A DNA stretch of 64,000 nt from Paenibacillus_V sp046244365. GTDB lineage: Bacteria > Bacillota > Bacilli > Paenibacillales > NBRC-103111. This document shows positions 8,316 through 17,771 of this stretch, in pieces. The notes under the pieces are model-generated. The model was given only the letters and a program-made list of their open reading frames with translations. It did not search any database and was not told the origin of the DNA. Where the stretch lies: positions 3,348,001 to 3,412,000 of the forward strand of contig NZ_CP176395.1 of assembly GCF_046244365.1 (NCBI RefSeq), read 5' to 3'. The position numbers and the translations under genes are program-made. Each line of letters begins with the position of its first letter. The stretch's first letter is position 1.

Positions 8316-9197
8316 TTGCTGCATTACAAACCGTCATTCGGCAGCAGACTTTTTGATATTGCCAATGTTTGCATTCTTGTCTTATGCTCGCTGGTTATGC
8401 TCTTTCCGTTCGTATACGTTCTGGCTACCTCGCTTTCGCCGATGGAGCAAGTCCTTCGCGGCGGACTCATCTTGTGGCCAGAGAAATTGAGTTGGGATGC
8501 TTACGATACGATCTTTTCCAACAGGCATTTTGTCCGCTCTTTGTGGATGAGCATTGTGATTACGGTGATGGGCACGTTCGTCAATCTCGTTCTCACTTCC
8601 CTAATGGCCTATCCGCTCGCCAAAAAAAGACTGCGCGGCCGTAATACGATCCTGTTTCTCGTCGTTGTAACGATGCTGTTCAGCGGCGGACTTATCCCGA
8701 CTTACCTGGTCGTCAAAAACATGCATCTGCTCAATACGATCTGGTCCGTTATTTTGCCCGGCGCCATCAGCGCATTTAACCTGATCATCATGAAAAACTT
8801 TTTCAACAGCATTCCCGAGGAGCTCGAAGAAGCGGCCCGCATCGATGGCTGCCGCAACTTCGGCGTCCTGTTCCGCATCGTTCTACCGCTGTCGATGCCG
8901 GCACTCGCCACCTTTACGCTGTTTTACGCGGTCGGCCATTGGAATGGCTTTTTCTCGGCCGTCATGTATATCAATAAGACCGAATTATGGCCGATTCAGG
9001 TGCTGCTTCGCCAAATGATCATTGAAGGCTCCGTCGAGCAATTTCAGAATGCTTCGCTTGAAGCAAGCGCTCAAGTGGTGCCGCAAACGATCAAAATGGC
9101 CGCGACGATCGTCGCGACGGTACCGATCCTGCTCATCTATCCGTTTCTGCAGAAGCATTTTGCGAAAGGCGTGCTGCTCGGTTCGGTCAAAGGCTGA
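8316..9197 (+). CDS. Sugar ABC transporter permease, YtcP-like
   Basis: The second permease of the importer, 293 residues, about six membrane helices, with the ATPase-docking motif EEAARIDGCRNFGVLFRIVLP near the middle and the typical C-terminus HFAKGVLLGSVKG. A TTG start at 8316 is chosen: AGGAGG (8303-8308) lies 7 bases before it, and the start gives the standard YtcP-type N-terminus (FGSRLFDIANVCILVLCSLVMLFPF). An open upstream extension overlapping the first permease has no ribosome binding site. It lies 53 bases after the first permease and 76 before the lipoprotein gene, clearly one operon. Confidence 0.9.
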   Translation: MLHYKPSFGSRLFDIANVCILVLCSLVMLFPFVYVLATSLSPMEQVLRGGLILWPEKLSWDAYDTIFSNRHFVRSLWMSIVITVMGTFVNLVLTSLMAYPLAKKRLRGRNTILFLVVVTMLFSGGLIPTYLVVKNMHLLNTIWSVILPGAISAFNLIIMKNFFNSIPEELEEAARIDGCRNFGVLFRIVLPLSMPALATFTLFYAVGHWNGFFSAVMYINKTELWPIQVLLRQMIIEGSVEQFQNASLEASAQVVPQTIKMAATIVATVPILLIYPFLQKHFAKGVLLGSVKG

Positions 9198-9273
9198 TCC
9201 GTTCGGGTTTCAGAGGACTTGTTTTCCCGGTCTTCTTCACCATATATAATATAAATATCAGGAGGTCAGAAAC

Positions 9274-10803
9274 ATGCAAAACAAAAGAAAATGGCGCAAA
9301 TCCCTGTCTCTTGCCTTGGCTGTAACCATGCTGGGGGGGGCTGCAATCGGCTGCGCGAAGAAAGAAACGGCCGGCTCCGACAAGCCTGCCGACAGCGCCA
9401 AGCCTTCGGAAAAAAAGAGGATTAAAATCAGCTCGATGTTCCCGTTGTACGGCGATCCGGCGCAAAAAACGGAAGCTTGGAAATTCATTGAAGACAAGTT
9501 CAACATCGATTACGAGCCGCTCGCGATCCCGAACAACAGCTCGGAGGAAAAGGCGAAGCTGGCCGTCGCATCGGGCGATATGGCGGACTTCATGCTGTGG
9601 GAATCGTTTCCTTCGGCGGACTTCAGCAATTACGTAGACCAAGGCGCTTTTCTTGCGCTCGATGAGTACATCAAAAACGCGCCGAACATTATGAAGACGC
9701 CTCAATCGATTTGGGACAACGTAAAAATCAACGGCAAAATTTACGGCATTCCAAGAACGCGCACGTTAAACACAGTAACGGTCATGATCCGCAAAGATTG
9801 GCTCGACAATCTCGGCCTGCCGGTTCCGCTAACGACGGACGAGCTGTATAAAGCGGCGGTCGCGTTTACGAAGAATGATCCGGATAAAAACGGCAAGGCG
9901 GATACGTTCGGCTTCGCCGTCGGCGAAAACCTGGCGTTCCTCGACGCCGTTTGGCATGCATTCGATACCGGCAACGGCTGGCGGGTCATGGAAGACGGCA
10001 CCTTGATGAGCAGCTCGATCACAGCAGGACGCAAGCAAGCGCTTACCTATTTGCGCGATCTTTACAAGGAAGGCGCCATCGACAAAGATTTTGCCGTTCT
10101 GAAAACGACGCAAGTATGGGAAAAAATCAACAACGGCAACGCCGGCATTTACATTGGCAATATTAGCGATTACCCTAAATTCGTCGAATCGCTTGGCAAA
10201 ACGAACCCGAACGCTAAGTTTGAGATGATCAAGCTTCCGGTCGGACCGACGGGTAAATCAGGCGTGTCCGAAGGGATCGGCTTCTATGGTCTGCAGGCGA
10301 TTCCGGCGAAGCTGGAAAAGGACAAGGAGAAGGTCAAACGCATAATCGAATTCATCGACTGGCAGGCAAGCGACGAAGGTACGCTCTTCAAGCAATACGG
10401 CGTGGAAGGCGTCCATCATACCAAAAATGCGGACGGCACCTTGAAGGTCAATACCGACAAGCTGAAGGCCGACGCCGTCAACAATCTGGTTTCCCATAAC
10501 AAATACGATCCGTACTTGCTCGTCTCAACAACGGCTCCTGCCGACGTTCAAAAGAAGCAGCGCGAAATGTTCGATTACGACGTAGACAAAGGCGTGAAAA
10601 ACCCGGCGATCAGTTACCTCGCGCCGACGCAGCGTGAAAAAGGCGCCGATCTTACCAAGACGCGCGACGAGTTTTTCGTCAATGTCGTCATGGGCAAGCG
10701 CCCGATCGAGGATTTCGACAAATTCGCGAACGAGTGGCTTGACAAAGGCGGCCGCCAATTGACCAAAGAATTGAACGATTGGTACAAAGCGAACAAAAAA
10801 TAA
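9274..10803 (+). CDS. Extracellular solute-binding lipoprotein (LplA/YtcQ-like)
   Basis: The substrate-capture protein of the importer, 509 residues, tethered to the outer face of the membrane. It begins with a lipoprotein signal peptide ending in AIGC (lipidated Cys27), then a Lys/Ser/Pro-rich linker. The body is a family 1 binding protein of the large YtcQ type. AGGAGGT precedes the ATG by 8 bases. Transcription probably ends at the hairpin at 10850-10895, before the AraC gene. The high expected expression of a binding protein and the separate regulator gene downstream are usual for these loci. Substrate unknown; the following heparinase-fold enzymes suggest an acidic oligosaccharide. Confidence 0.9.
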   Translation: MQNKRKWRKSLSLALAVTMLGGAAIGCAKKETAGSDKPADSAKPSEKKRIKISSMFPLYGDPAQKTEAWKFIEDKFNIDYEPLAIPNNSSEEKAKLAVASGDMADFMLWESFPSADFSNYVDQGAFLALDEYIKNAPNIMKTPQSIWDNVKINGKIYGIPRTRTLNTVTVMIRKDWLDNLGLPVPLTTDELYKAAVAFTKNDPDKNGKADTFGFAVGENLAFLDAVWHAFDTGNGWRVMEDGTLMSSSITAGRKQALTYLRDLYKEGAIDKDFAVLKTTQVWEKINNGNAGIYIGNISDYPKFVESLGKTNPNAKFEMIKLPVGPTGKSGVSEGIGFYGLQAIPAKLEKDKEKVKRIIEFIDWQASDEGTLFKQYGVEGVHHTKNADGTLKVNTDKLKADAVNNLVSHNKYDPYLLVSTTAPADVQKKQREMFDYDVDKGVKNPAISYLAPTQREKGADLTKTRDEFFVNVVMGKRPIEDFDKFANEWLDKGGRQLTKELNDWYKANKK

Positions 10804-10849
10804 GACTTACTCTTATCGGCATACTTTTCTATGCATACCGTGCTTCACA

Positions 10850-10895
10850 CCGGATGATCGTTTCCTGACGGGAATTGATCTTCCGGTTTTTATTG
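10850..10895 (+). terminator. Rho-independent terminator after the lipoprotein gene
   Basis: CCGGATGATC (10850-10859) pairs, with one mismatch, with GATCTTCCGG (10877-10886), followed by TTTTTATT. It separates the transporter genes from the AraC regulator. Confidence 0.65.
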
Positions 10896-10944
10896 ATTAA
10901 AATAGGGGCTTGTTCGAATTATTCGGTTGAAAGGCGGTACCCGC

Positions 10945-13260
10945 ATGCTGCGCTCCATATGGAAACGGCACTCCTCGAAACAGACGCGCTTGAAATTGTT
11001 GATTGCCGCTTCCTTATTTTCGATTGTTCCGGTCATCGTCCTTGGCATCATCACCTACATGATTGCCAGTAACAGCATGATGCAGGAAATTGGCAAAACG
11101 AATAAAGAAACGATGCGGCAAATCCAGGAACGAATCGACAAGCTGCTTGTCATTAACGACAAAATCGTTCTGCAGCAAGCGTTTAATCCGACTTTGACGG
11201 AGTTTTTGAAAGCGCCGGATCCCTATGGGGACGTCAGATTGTTCCAAAACGTAACGACCATCCTCAATTCCATGGAAACGCTGATCGAAAACGTGGATTC
11301 CGTCTACTTGTATATGAAACGGCAGCAGCTCGCCGTCAGTCCGAGCGAAGGGATTGTCAAAGCGTCGAAGCTTGATGCCGAACTTCTTCAACGAATCAAT
11401 GAAAGCAAAGAGGCGTATTTCTGGTTCGACCGACAAGCGGCTGCAACGATGCCTCGCGGAGGGTCACATGTCGTGACGCTTGTCCGCCGAATACCGGTGA
11501 CTTCCGATCAAGCGCTCGGCTATTTGATTATCAACTTGAATGAACGGGCGTTTTTCGAAGTATTCGGCAGTATGCATCTCGGTACCAGCGGCGAAATGAT
11601 TATTATTACGCCATCGGGAAATATTTTCTCGGATTGGGATAAGACGCTGTTGAATCGCGAATTTTCCGACTATCCGTTTATCCGCGACTTGGCGGAGTCC
11701 GACTTGCCGGAATCGTTCGGCGAACAAAATATCGACGGCAGACGGATGCTGGTCAACTCGCTCAAATCACCTTATAACAACTGGCGGTATGTTTCCGTCG
11801 TGCCGTTAAGCGAACTGACGACCCATATCCATTCGATTAAAAAAACGACGATCGTCATTTGTCTGGCGCTTATCCTCGTCAGTCTCTTCGCGGCGATGCT
11901 GCTTTCGCAGCGGCTGTTTCGGACAATCTCCGGCTTTGTCGAGACGATTCGCAGCATCGGCAAGTTCAACCAGGCGACGCCGCATAAAATGGACGAATTC
12001 GGCCTTATCCGGCATTACGTCGAGTCGCTTCAGTCGGAAAAGAGCCAGCTCGAAAGCCAAATCCAGCAATCGATGCCGCTGTTGCGGGCGAGTTTTATCC
12101 AGCGCCTTCTGACGGAGCCGTTCCGGCAAGGGGAGTTTGGCGAGAAGCTCGATTATTATCAAGTGCCTGCGGCATTCCCGTACTATACGGCGCTATGCGT
12201 TGAGCTGGACAATTTGCGTGGCCAATCGGAACAGGACGTGAATTTGTTTCTGTATGCGGCGATCAATATTGCCAAAGAAATCATCAGCCATCATACGGAC
12301 GGCATGGTCGTCAGAATGCAATCGGAGCAGATCGCCGTCGTCATCAACCACGGGCCGGGGGATAGCGGAACGAGTCAGACGCAAACGGATATTTTTCGAA
12401 TTTCTGAGGAAATCCGGGGGGTAATCGAGCGGGTGCTTCACGTGACGGCGACAATCGGCGTCGGCCACAGCTATTTGGGGGTCGAAAACGTGCACCGGTC
12501 ATACAAAGAGGCGGTTGAAGCCATCAAGCACCAGCTTATCGTAGGAACCGGGAACGTGCTGTTTATCGACCGGGTCAATCCCGAGGCGGCCGGCTATAGT
12601 TACCCCGTGGAGCAGGAACAGCTTATTTTAACGAATTTGAAGCTTGGCAATCTCGAGCAAATCGAGATCGCTGTCGACGATTTCGCCGAAGCGCTGAAAT
12701 CGGAAGAAACGCTGAAGAACGATCAAGTACGCCAATCGTTCGTACAGCTGCTCGCCGCGACGCTGCGAACGTTGTACGAGCTTGATCCGAAAAAAGGGCC
12801 GAAGCTGTTTGCAGACAACGTTTATCAGACGTTGAACCAATTCAAAACGATCGAACATATTAAACAATGGCTCAAAACCAACATATATTCGACGGCGATT
12901 GCCCATATTCGACTTCTCCGAAGCGAGCGAAATTCAGAAACTACGGAGAAGGTGCTTAGGTATATTCACGAGCATTACGATGAAGATCTGTCCCAACCGC
13001 AGCTGGCCGATATGGTGATGATGCCGGTATCGCACTTCAGCAACCTGTTCAAACAGGAGGTTGGCGTTACGTTTACCGAATACATCATCGCTTACCGGAT
13101 TGAGAAAGCGAAGGAACTGCTGACACAAACGGATTTAAAGGTATCGGATATCGCGGAACGTCTTCAGTACAACAATTCGCAAAATTTCATACGCACATTC
13201 AAACGGGTTACCGGCATTACCCCCGGCGAGTATAGACTCAAGCAATCGAAATCGGAATGA
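10945..13260 (+). CDS. Membrane-anchored AraC-family sensor regulator
   Basis: A 771-residue one-component regulator of the YesS/YtdP kind. Residues about 15-40 form the first membrane helix (LLIAASLFSIVPVIVLGIITYMI), followed by an extracytoplasmic sensing region (to about 295), a second helix (TIVICLALILVSLFAAMLL), a juxtamembrane linker, and a C-terminal AraC DNA-binding domain (about 670-771) with two helix-turn-helix units (LSQPQLADMVMMPVSHFSNLF and VSDIAERLQYNNSQNFIRTF). The ATG at 10945 is preferred over a TTG at 10927, because AAGGCGG lies 7 bases before it. It sits between the transporter and the heparinase-like genes and probably senses the incoming sugar and switches on both. A 65-bp stretch of its sensor region reappears as a fragment at 22076-22140. 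Confidence 0.9.
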   Translation: MLRSIWKRHSSKQTRLKLLIAASLFSIVPVIVLGIITYMIASNSMMQEIGKTNKETMRQIQERIDKLLVINDKIVLQQAFNPTLTEFLKAPDPYGDVRLFQNVTTILNSMETLIENVDSVYLYMKRQQLAVSPSEGIVKASKLDAELLQRINESKEAYFWFDRQAAATMPRGGSHVVTLVRRIPVTSDQALGYLIINLNERAFFEVFGSMHLGTSGEMIIITPSGNIFSDWDKTLLNREFSDYPFIRDLAESDLPESFGEQNIDGRRMLVNSLKSPYNNWRYVSVVPLSELTTHIHSIKKTTIVICLALILVSLFAAMLLSQRLFRTISGFVETIRSIGKFNQATPHKMDEFGLIRHYVESLQSEKSQLESQIQQSMPLLRASFIQRLLTEPFRQGEFGEKLDYYQVPAAFPYYTALCVELDNLRGQSEQDVNLFLYAAINIAKEIISHHTDGMVVRMQSEQIAVVINHGPGDSGTSQTQTDIFRISEEIRGVIERVLHVTATIGVGHSYLGVENVHRSYKEAVEAIKHQLIVGTGNVLFIDRVNPEAAGYSYPVEQEQLILTNLKLGNLEQIEIAVDDFAEALKSEETLKNDQVRQSFVQLLAATLRTLYELDPKKGPKLFADNVYQTLNQFKTIEHIKQWLKTNIYSTAIAHIRLLRSERNSETTEKVLRYIHEHYDEDLSQPQLADMVMMPVSHFSNLFKQEVGVTFTEYIIAYRIEKAKELLTQTDLKVSDIAERLQYNNSQNFIRTFKRVTGITPGEYRLKQSKSE

Positions 13261-13361
13261 AAAGCAATCGAAATGCCGGACTATGGCGACTAATGTAACG
13301 TTATTTTGATCGAGGGATGCTAGTTGAAGAACGGATGATTGAAGAAAGGATGATTTAAGTA

Positions 13362-15236
13362 ATGTTAACGGATCGTTACGCGAATGCGTTATCTAATCTC
13401 ATTCGTCCGTATAAGCAATATTTTCCTTACCCCAAGATTGAAGATCGAGGCAAATGGGAGTCTTTGCCGGCTTCTTTGAGGCAGATGTGGATTTCCAAGG
13501 GGAATGATTCCTTATCCTTCTCGTGGCCAAGTCTAACGGCGACAGATTATTTGGAATATTCCAGAAGCGGGAATGTAGTTGGATACGAAGAGAAGCAAAG
13601 AGAACGGAAGAGGGTGCTTGCTTCTCTGGTTCTGGCGGAATGCATGGAGGGGAAGGGGCGGTTTCTTGATCAGGTAATAAACGGAATTTGGTGTATTTGC
13701 GAAGAGTCCACTTGGGTCATTCCCCCGCATCAGGTGATTTCAAAACGAAGCGCCAAAGATTGTCTTCCGAATATTGATGATCAATTTATTGATTTATGCG
13801 TCGGGGAGACGGCAAGCTTGCTTGCTTTAACGTATTACTTATTGAAAAATTCGCTCGATCAAGTCAGCATAAATATTTGCAACCGCATCCAGATGGAATT
13901 GAAGCGCAGAGTTATGGATCCATTTATGGAACGCAGTGATTTATGGTGGATGGGCTTGGAAACGAATCGAAAGATGAACAATTGGAATCCGTGGATCAAT
14001 TCGAATATTCTGACTGTATTTCTTTCGGTCGAGGAGTCTGAAGATCGGAGAATCCAAGCGATTGGCAAAGTTATGCGATGCTTGGACCGGTTTATCGGAG
14101 ACTGTCATCCTGACGGTGGCTGCGACGAGGGGCCGGTTTATTGGGGGAGAGCCGGCGGGTCGTTGTTTGACTGCCTAGAGCTGCTTTACGAAGCGTCACA
14201 AGGCAAGATCAACTTGTTCAACGAGCCTCTGATACGGGAAATGGGAAGCTACTTGTATAAAGCCCATATCGATGACAAGCGCTACGTCAATTTCGCCGAC
14301 AGCAGCGCAATGGTCGAAATAGAAGCCTCGCTCGTATATCGGTATGGGAAACGAATTCACGATCAGCATCTCATAAATCTTGCACGCAGTGCATGCCAGA
14401 ATCAGCATATGCAGATCCCCGCGGGATGGCTAACGCTGCATCGGATCATCCCATCTCTGTTTGTGGATCAGGAAATGAAAGAGAGCTCAACGAAACCCCC
14501 GTTTGTCCGAGATGCATGGCTGAATGTTATCGAATTTATGGCAGCGAGGGAACAGGAAGGCTCAAGTCAAGGCTTGTACCTGGCAGTAAAGGGCGGCCAT
14601 AACGATGAAAGCCATAATCATAACGATATCGGCCATTTCCTTGTATATTCGGACGGAAAACCTTTTCTTATTGATGTCGGTGTCGAAACGTATACCGCCA
14701 AGACGTTTAGTCCCGAGCGGTATACCATTTGGACGATGCAGTCAGCGTACCACAATGTGCCTATGGTGAATGGAATTCAGCAGAAGGCCGGCATTGCGTA
14801 TAAAGCAAGCGAGGTTAACTATAAGGTCCATGATGAAGAAGCCCAAATATCGATGAATCTCGCTTGTGCCTATCCGGAAGAAGCAGGTATCGTTTCGTGG
14901 AAACGGACTTATAGTTTTTATAGAAGCAATGATACTTTTATCGAGATCGCGGACGACTTTAAACTTCTTCAGGAAAGCGATAATGTTATTATCCATTTGA
15001 TGACTCCTTGTATGCCTCAGATGAGTAACGACGGGAGCATTTTGTTGCAAAATCCGGAAGGCGAGAACGTGTATATTCACTATGACGGAAGCAATCTTCT
15101 GGCTGTAAGCGAGGCAATCGAAGTACTAGATGAAAGACTTCGGGCCGTCTGGGGCGATTCTTTGTACAGAATCATTCTAAAGGCGAAAGAAGCCGTTGCT
15201 GCGTCTGTATGGACCATGCGTATTTGCAAAGAATGA
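13362..15236 (+). CDS. Heparinase II/III-like enzyme 1
   Basis: A 624-residue protein with the two-part plan of heparinase II/III-type polysaccharide lyases: an alpha/alpha-toroid first half and an antiparallel beta-sandwich second half. The signature loop HNDESHNHNDIGHF, near residues 411-425, is the conserved His/Asn block of the C-terminal domain. There is no signal peptide, so it should act in the cytosol on imported oligosaccharides. AAAGGA lies upstream of the ATG, and the gene starts about 100 bases after the AraC stop. It ends 27 bases before the second heparinase-like gene. Activity could be lyase action on uronic-acid-containing oligosaccharides or hydrolysis, since related families vary. 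Family clear, reaction uncertain. Confidence 0.85.
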   Translation: MLTDRYANALSNLIRPYKQYFPYPKIEDRGKWESLPASLRQMWISKGNDSLSFSWPSLTATDYLEYSRSGNVVGYEEKQRERKRVLASLVLAECMEGKGRFLDQVINGIWCICEESTWVIPPHQVISKRSAKDCLPNIDDQFIDLCVGETASLLALTYYLLKNSLDQVSINICNRIQMELKRRVMDPFMERSDLWWMGLETNRKMNNWNPWINSNILTVFLSVEESEDRRIQAIGKVMRCLDRFIGDCHPDGGCDEGPVYWGRAGGSLFDCLELLYEASQGKINLFNEPLIREMGSYLYKAHIDDKRYVNFADSSAMVEIEASLVYRYGKRIHDQHLINLARSACQNQHMQIPAGWLTLHRIIPSLFVDQEMKESSTKPPFVRDAWLNVIEFMAAREQEGSSQGLYLAVKGGHNDESHNHNDIGHFLVYSDGKPFLIDVGVETYTAKTFSPERYTIWTMQSAYHNVPMVNGIQQKAGIAYKASEVNYKVHDEEAQISMNLACAYPEEAGIVSWKRTYSFYRSNDTFIEIADDFKLLQESDNVIIHLMTPCMPQMSNDGSILLQNPEGENVYIHYDGSNLLAVSEAIEVLDERLRAVWGDSLYRIILKAKEAVAASVWTMRICKE

Positions 15237-15263
15237 CTAGTGCCAAATGGAGGCCATCGTAGA

Positions 15264-17285
15264 ATGGTAAACAAAGAACATCGGTTCGGCTCTCTTGTAA
15301 GCGATCATGAATTTTTTACCCGTTCGATCGATACGAGCTTGCCGGGCCTTGAAAATTTGAAGAAAGCAGTAGAAAACGAAAACTTCGGAAATGCGCGCAG
15401 TTTATTTGCCGAACATGTACGGAAATCGCTGCGTCCGGAGCTGTATTTCCGGATCCCTCCTCATGAGATGCAAAACCAGTTTTTTGTGCCGGGAGAGACG
15501 ATAGAAGAAATGGGCGAGCGCATCTTGTCTTTGAAGCTTATCTCTTGCGGAACGCCTCATCAGTTCTCAGGAAAAGTGGACTGGTCCGCCAATCCTACTT
15601 TCAATGAATATAAGGAGTGGACTTGGCAGCTGAACCGCCATTGGGAATGGGAGGTGCTGGCGAAGCGTTACCGGGAAACGGGAGCCGAAAAATATGCCGA
15701 GGGGCTCGTGAATCTGTTTACCGGCTGGGTCCGTCAGGTCGTTGCACCCGAGAATGCGCCGGGATATTCTACGTACGGGTGGCGGACGATCGAATGCGGT
15801 CTTCGAATGGGCAATGCCTGGCCTTACGCGCTTCATGCCTGTTACCGCTCTTCCCATTTCACCGACGATGTGCTCATCGATTGGTACAAATCGTTGTGGG
15901 AGCATGCTTTAAGGCTCCGCCATCAGCACCGGGAAGGGAATTGGCTGCTTATGGAGATGAACGGTCTTTCCCATATCGGCGTGCTGTGTCCCGAATTCAA
16001 GGAAGCGGAAAACTGGAGACATTACGCTCAGGAGAAGCTGATCCAGGAATTGAACAAACAACTATACCCGGATGGTTTCCAATACGAATTAAGTACGAAT
16101 TATCATGAGGTCGTTCTAAATAATTATTTTCAAGTCGTTCAGTTGTACCAGGCCTATGGGTTCACGATCGCTCCCGAAATCGTTAGCGCGCTCGAAAATG
16201 CCTGCTCAGCCCATGTCAAGCTGATGATGCCGGATGGTTTGCTGCCGGATGTGAACGACGGCCGTTGGCTGAACGTGTCGGCATCTTCTTCCATGATAGA
16301 GGCGATACGGCGGTATCCGAACCGGCAGGATTTTCTTTGGGCTTATACGGATGGTCAGGAAGGGAAACCGCCGGTTGAAACGTCCATTCCCTTTCCCTAC
16401 AGCGGGTACTATGTCATGCGAAACGGCTGGGACCGTCAAGCCGTATGGGCGATGTTCGACGCAGGACCCTTCGGAAAGGCTCACCAGCACGAGGATAAAC
16501 TGAATCTGCTTATTCATGCCTACGGAAAGCTGCTGCTTACCGAAGGAGGCAATTACGCCTATGACGACTCCGAAATGCGGCGCTACGTGCTGTCCACCCG
16601 ATCGCACAACACGGTTCGCGTAGACGGATCGGATCAAAACCGGAGAATCGCTTACCGGTGGAAGGAGGAAGACATCCGTTTGCCGGCGGATACGGAATGG
16701 CGTACTTCCGAAGCATTTGATTTTGTTCAAGGAACGTATGACGAAGGCTATGGCGCTCAAGCGCAGATCAAGGTCGCGCACAGCCGAAGCGTCCTGTTTC
16801 TGAAAAACCATCCGCTCGTTTCTCCATGCTTTCTGGTGATCGACAGGCTGACACCGCAAGATGAAGAATCGCACAGCTATGAATTTTTATGGCATTTGAA
16901 CAGCGAATCGGCGGTTGTTTATGGGGAGACGAGTTTTACCTTGAACGAAGACGGCCCGAATCTGACCGTCATCACGAACCGGACGGGAAATCTGACAGGC
17001 AAGATCGTTCAAGGGCAAACCGAACCGGAGTGGCAAGGATGGAAGAACACCCCCGTCTTCGCGCAAGGGGAATATGGGCCTGCTCCTACAGTTGTGTATG
17101 AGTTGACGGCCGCGGGACCGATTCGTACGGTGACCCTGTTGTTTCCGACAAATACGGGGGAAAGGTGCCCGGTAAAGGTATTGGAAGCCTCGGGAGACGT
17201 TCACGATCGACAAATCCGGCTGGGCCTGATAGACGGACAATCGATTGTCATTGATGAAAACGAACAGACGTCTTCGCTTTCATAA
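15264..17285 (+). CDS. Heparinase II/III-like enzyme 2 (alginate-lyase-like)
   Basis: A 673-residue enzyme with the same toroid-plus-sandwich plan as its neighbour but a different sequence, closer to oligo-uronate lyases of the PL15/PL17 kind. The N-terminal half carries NRHWEW and YGWRTIECGLR; the C-terminal half has GPFGKAHQHEDKLNL, near residues 401-415, and STRSHNTVRVDG, which are typical catalytic or metal-site blocks. No signal peptide is seen. TGGAGG (15248-15253) favours the ATG at 15264 over a GTG at 15240. The pair is probably co-transcribed and could cleave one oligosaccharide in two steps. The perfect terminator at 17484-17512 closes the unit. Confidence 0.85.
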   Translation: MVNKEHRFGSLVSDHEFFTRSIDTSLPGLENLKKAVENENFGNARSLFAEHVRKSLRPELYFRIPPHEMQNQFFVPGETIEEMGERILSLKLISCGTPHQFSGKVDWSANPTFNEYKEWTWQLNRHWEWEVLAKRYRETGAEKYAEGLVNLFTGWVRQVVAPENAPGYSTYGWRTIECGLRMGNAWPYALHACYRSSHFTDDVLIDWYKSLWEHALRLRHQHREGNWLLMEMNGLSHIGVLCPEFKEAENWRHYAQEKLIQELNKQLYPDGFQYELSTNYHEVVLNNYFQVVQLYQAYGFTIAPEIVSALENACSAHVKLMMPDGLLPDVNDGRWLNVSASSSMIEAIRRYPNRQDFLWAYTDGQEGKPPVETSIPFPYSGYYVMRNGWDRQAVWAMFDAGPFGKAHQHEDKLNLLIHAYGKLLLTEGGNYAYDDSEMRRYVLSTRSHNTVRVDGSDQNRRIAYRWKEEDIRLPADTEWRTSEAFDFVQGTYDEGYGAQAQIKVAHSRSVLFLKNHPLVSPCFLVIDRLTPQDEESHSYEFLWHLNSESAVVYGETSFTLNEDGPNLTVITNRTGNLTGKIVQGQTEPEWQGWKNTPVFAQGEYGPAPTVVYELTAAGPIRTVTLLFPTNTGERCPVKVLEASGDVHDRQIRLGLIDGQSIVIDENEQTSSLS

Positions 17286-17357
17286 CCGCAGCGGAACGAC
17301 TATTTAATGACTTGGTTAGCTTGGAAGTATCGTGTGAGTCGGACGGTCGCAGGTTGG

Positions 17358-17669
17358 TTATGATTTGCGAATGCCGCTCCAAGATAACTGCCGTATTTTT
17401 GTCGCCGTCCTTCCCGTCGACTTCTTGATTAGCCTTTCCGGGTAATGCTCATGGATCCACGATAGCACGGAATAAACGGCAGGGTGCTTCTCCTTCTGGA
17501 GAAGCACTTTTTCTGATTCAATCGGATATAGATGTAGCGCGGCTAGCCCTAAGCTTCTCATTGCAGGGTTCTTGGGCGAAGCGTGTCTGCGCATAATCAG
17601 CATAAGGTCGTATACAGCATGACAAGCTGGAGATCCTGCTGAACGCGGGGACCGAATCGGCAATATCAA
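17358..17669 (-). pseudogene. Remnant of an AraC-family regulator gene
   Basis: The minus strand encodes a broken stretch with HPAVYSVLSWIHEHYPERL, the usual lead-in to the first AraC helix-turn-helix, preceded by short patches of linker-like sequence. The DNA-binding motif that should follow is lost, and no ribosome binding site or intact N-terminus exists. The perfect terminator hairpin at 17484-17512 lies inside this remnant. It is best read as a decayed regulator; coding function is unlikely. Confidence 0.4.
17484..17512 (+). terminator. Rho-independent terminator closing the heparinase-like operon
   Basis: GTGCTTCTCC and GGAGAAGCAC form a perfect 10-bp stem around TTCT and are followed by TTTTT. 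It lies about 200 bases after the second heparinase-like gene. Confidence 0.85.
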
Positions 17670-17771
17670 TTATAGATACAATGATGCAAATTACAGCCAT
17701 TGATGGGAAGGCGTTCTCGAAGTAATCTTTAGCTATAGCAAAGATCATGACAACCAAAGGGGAATGCCGAG

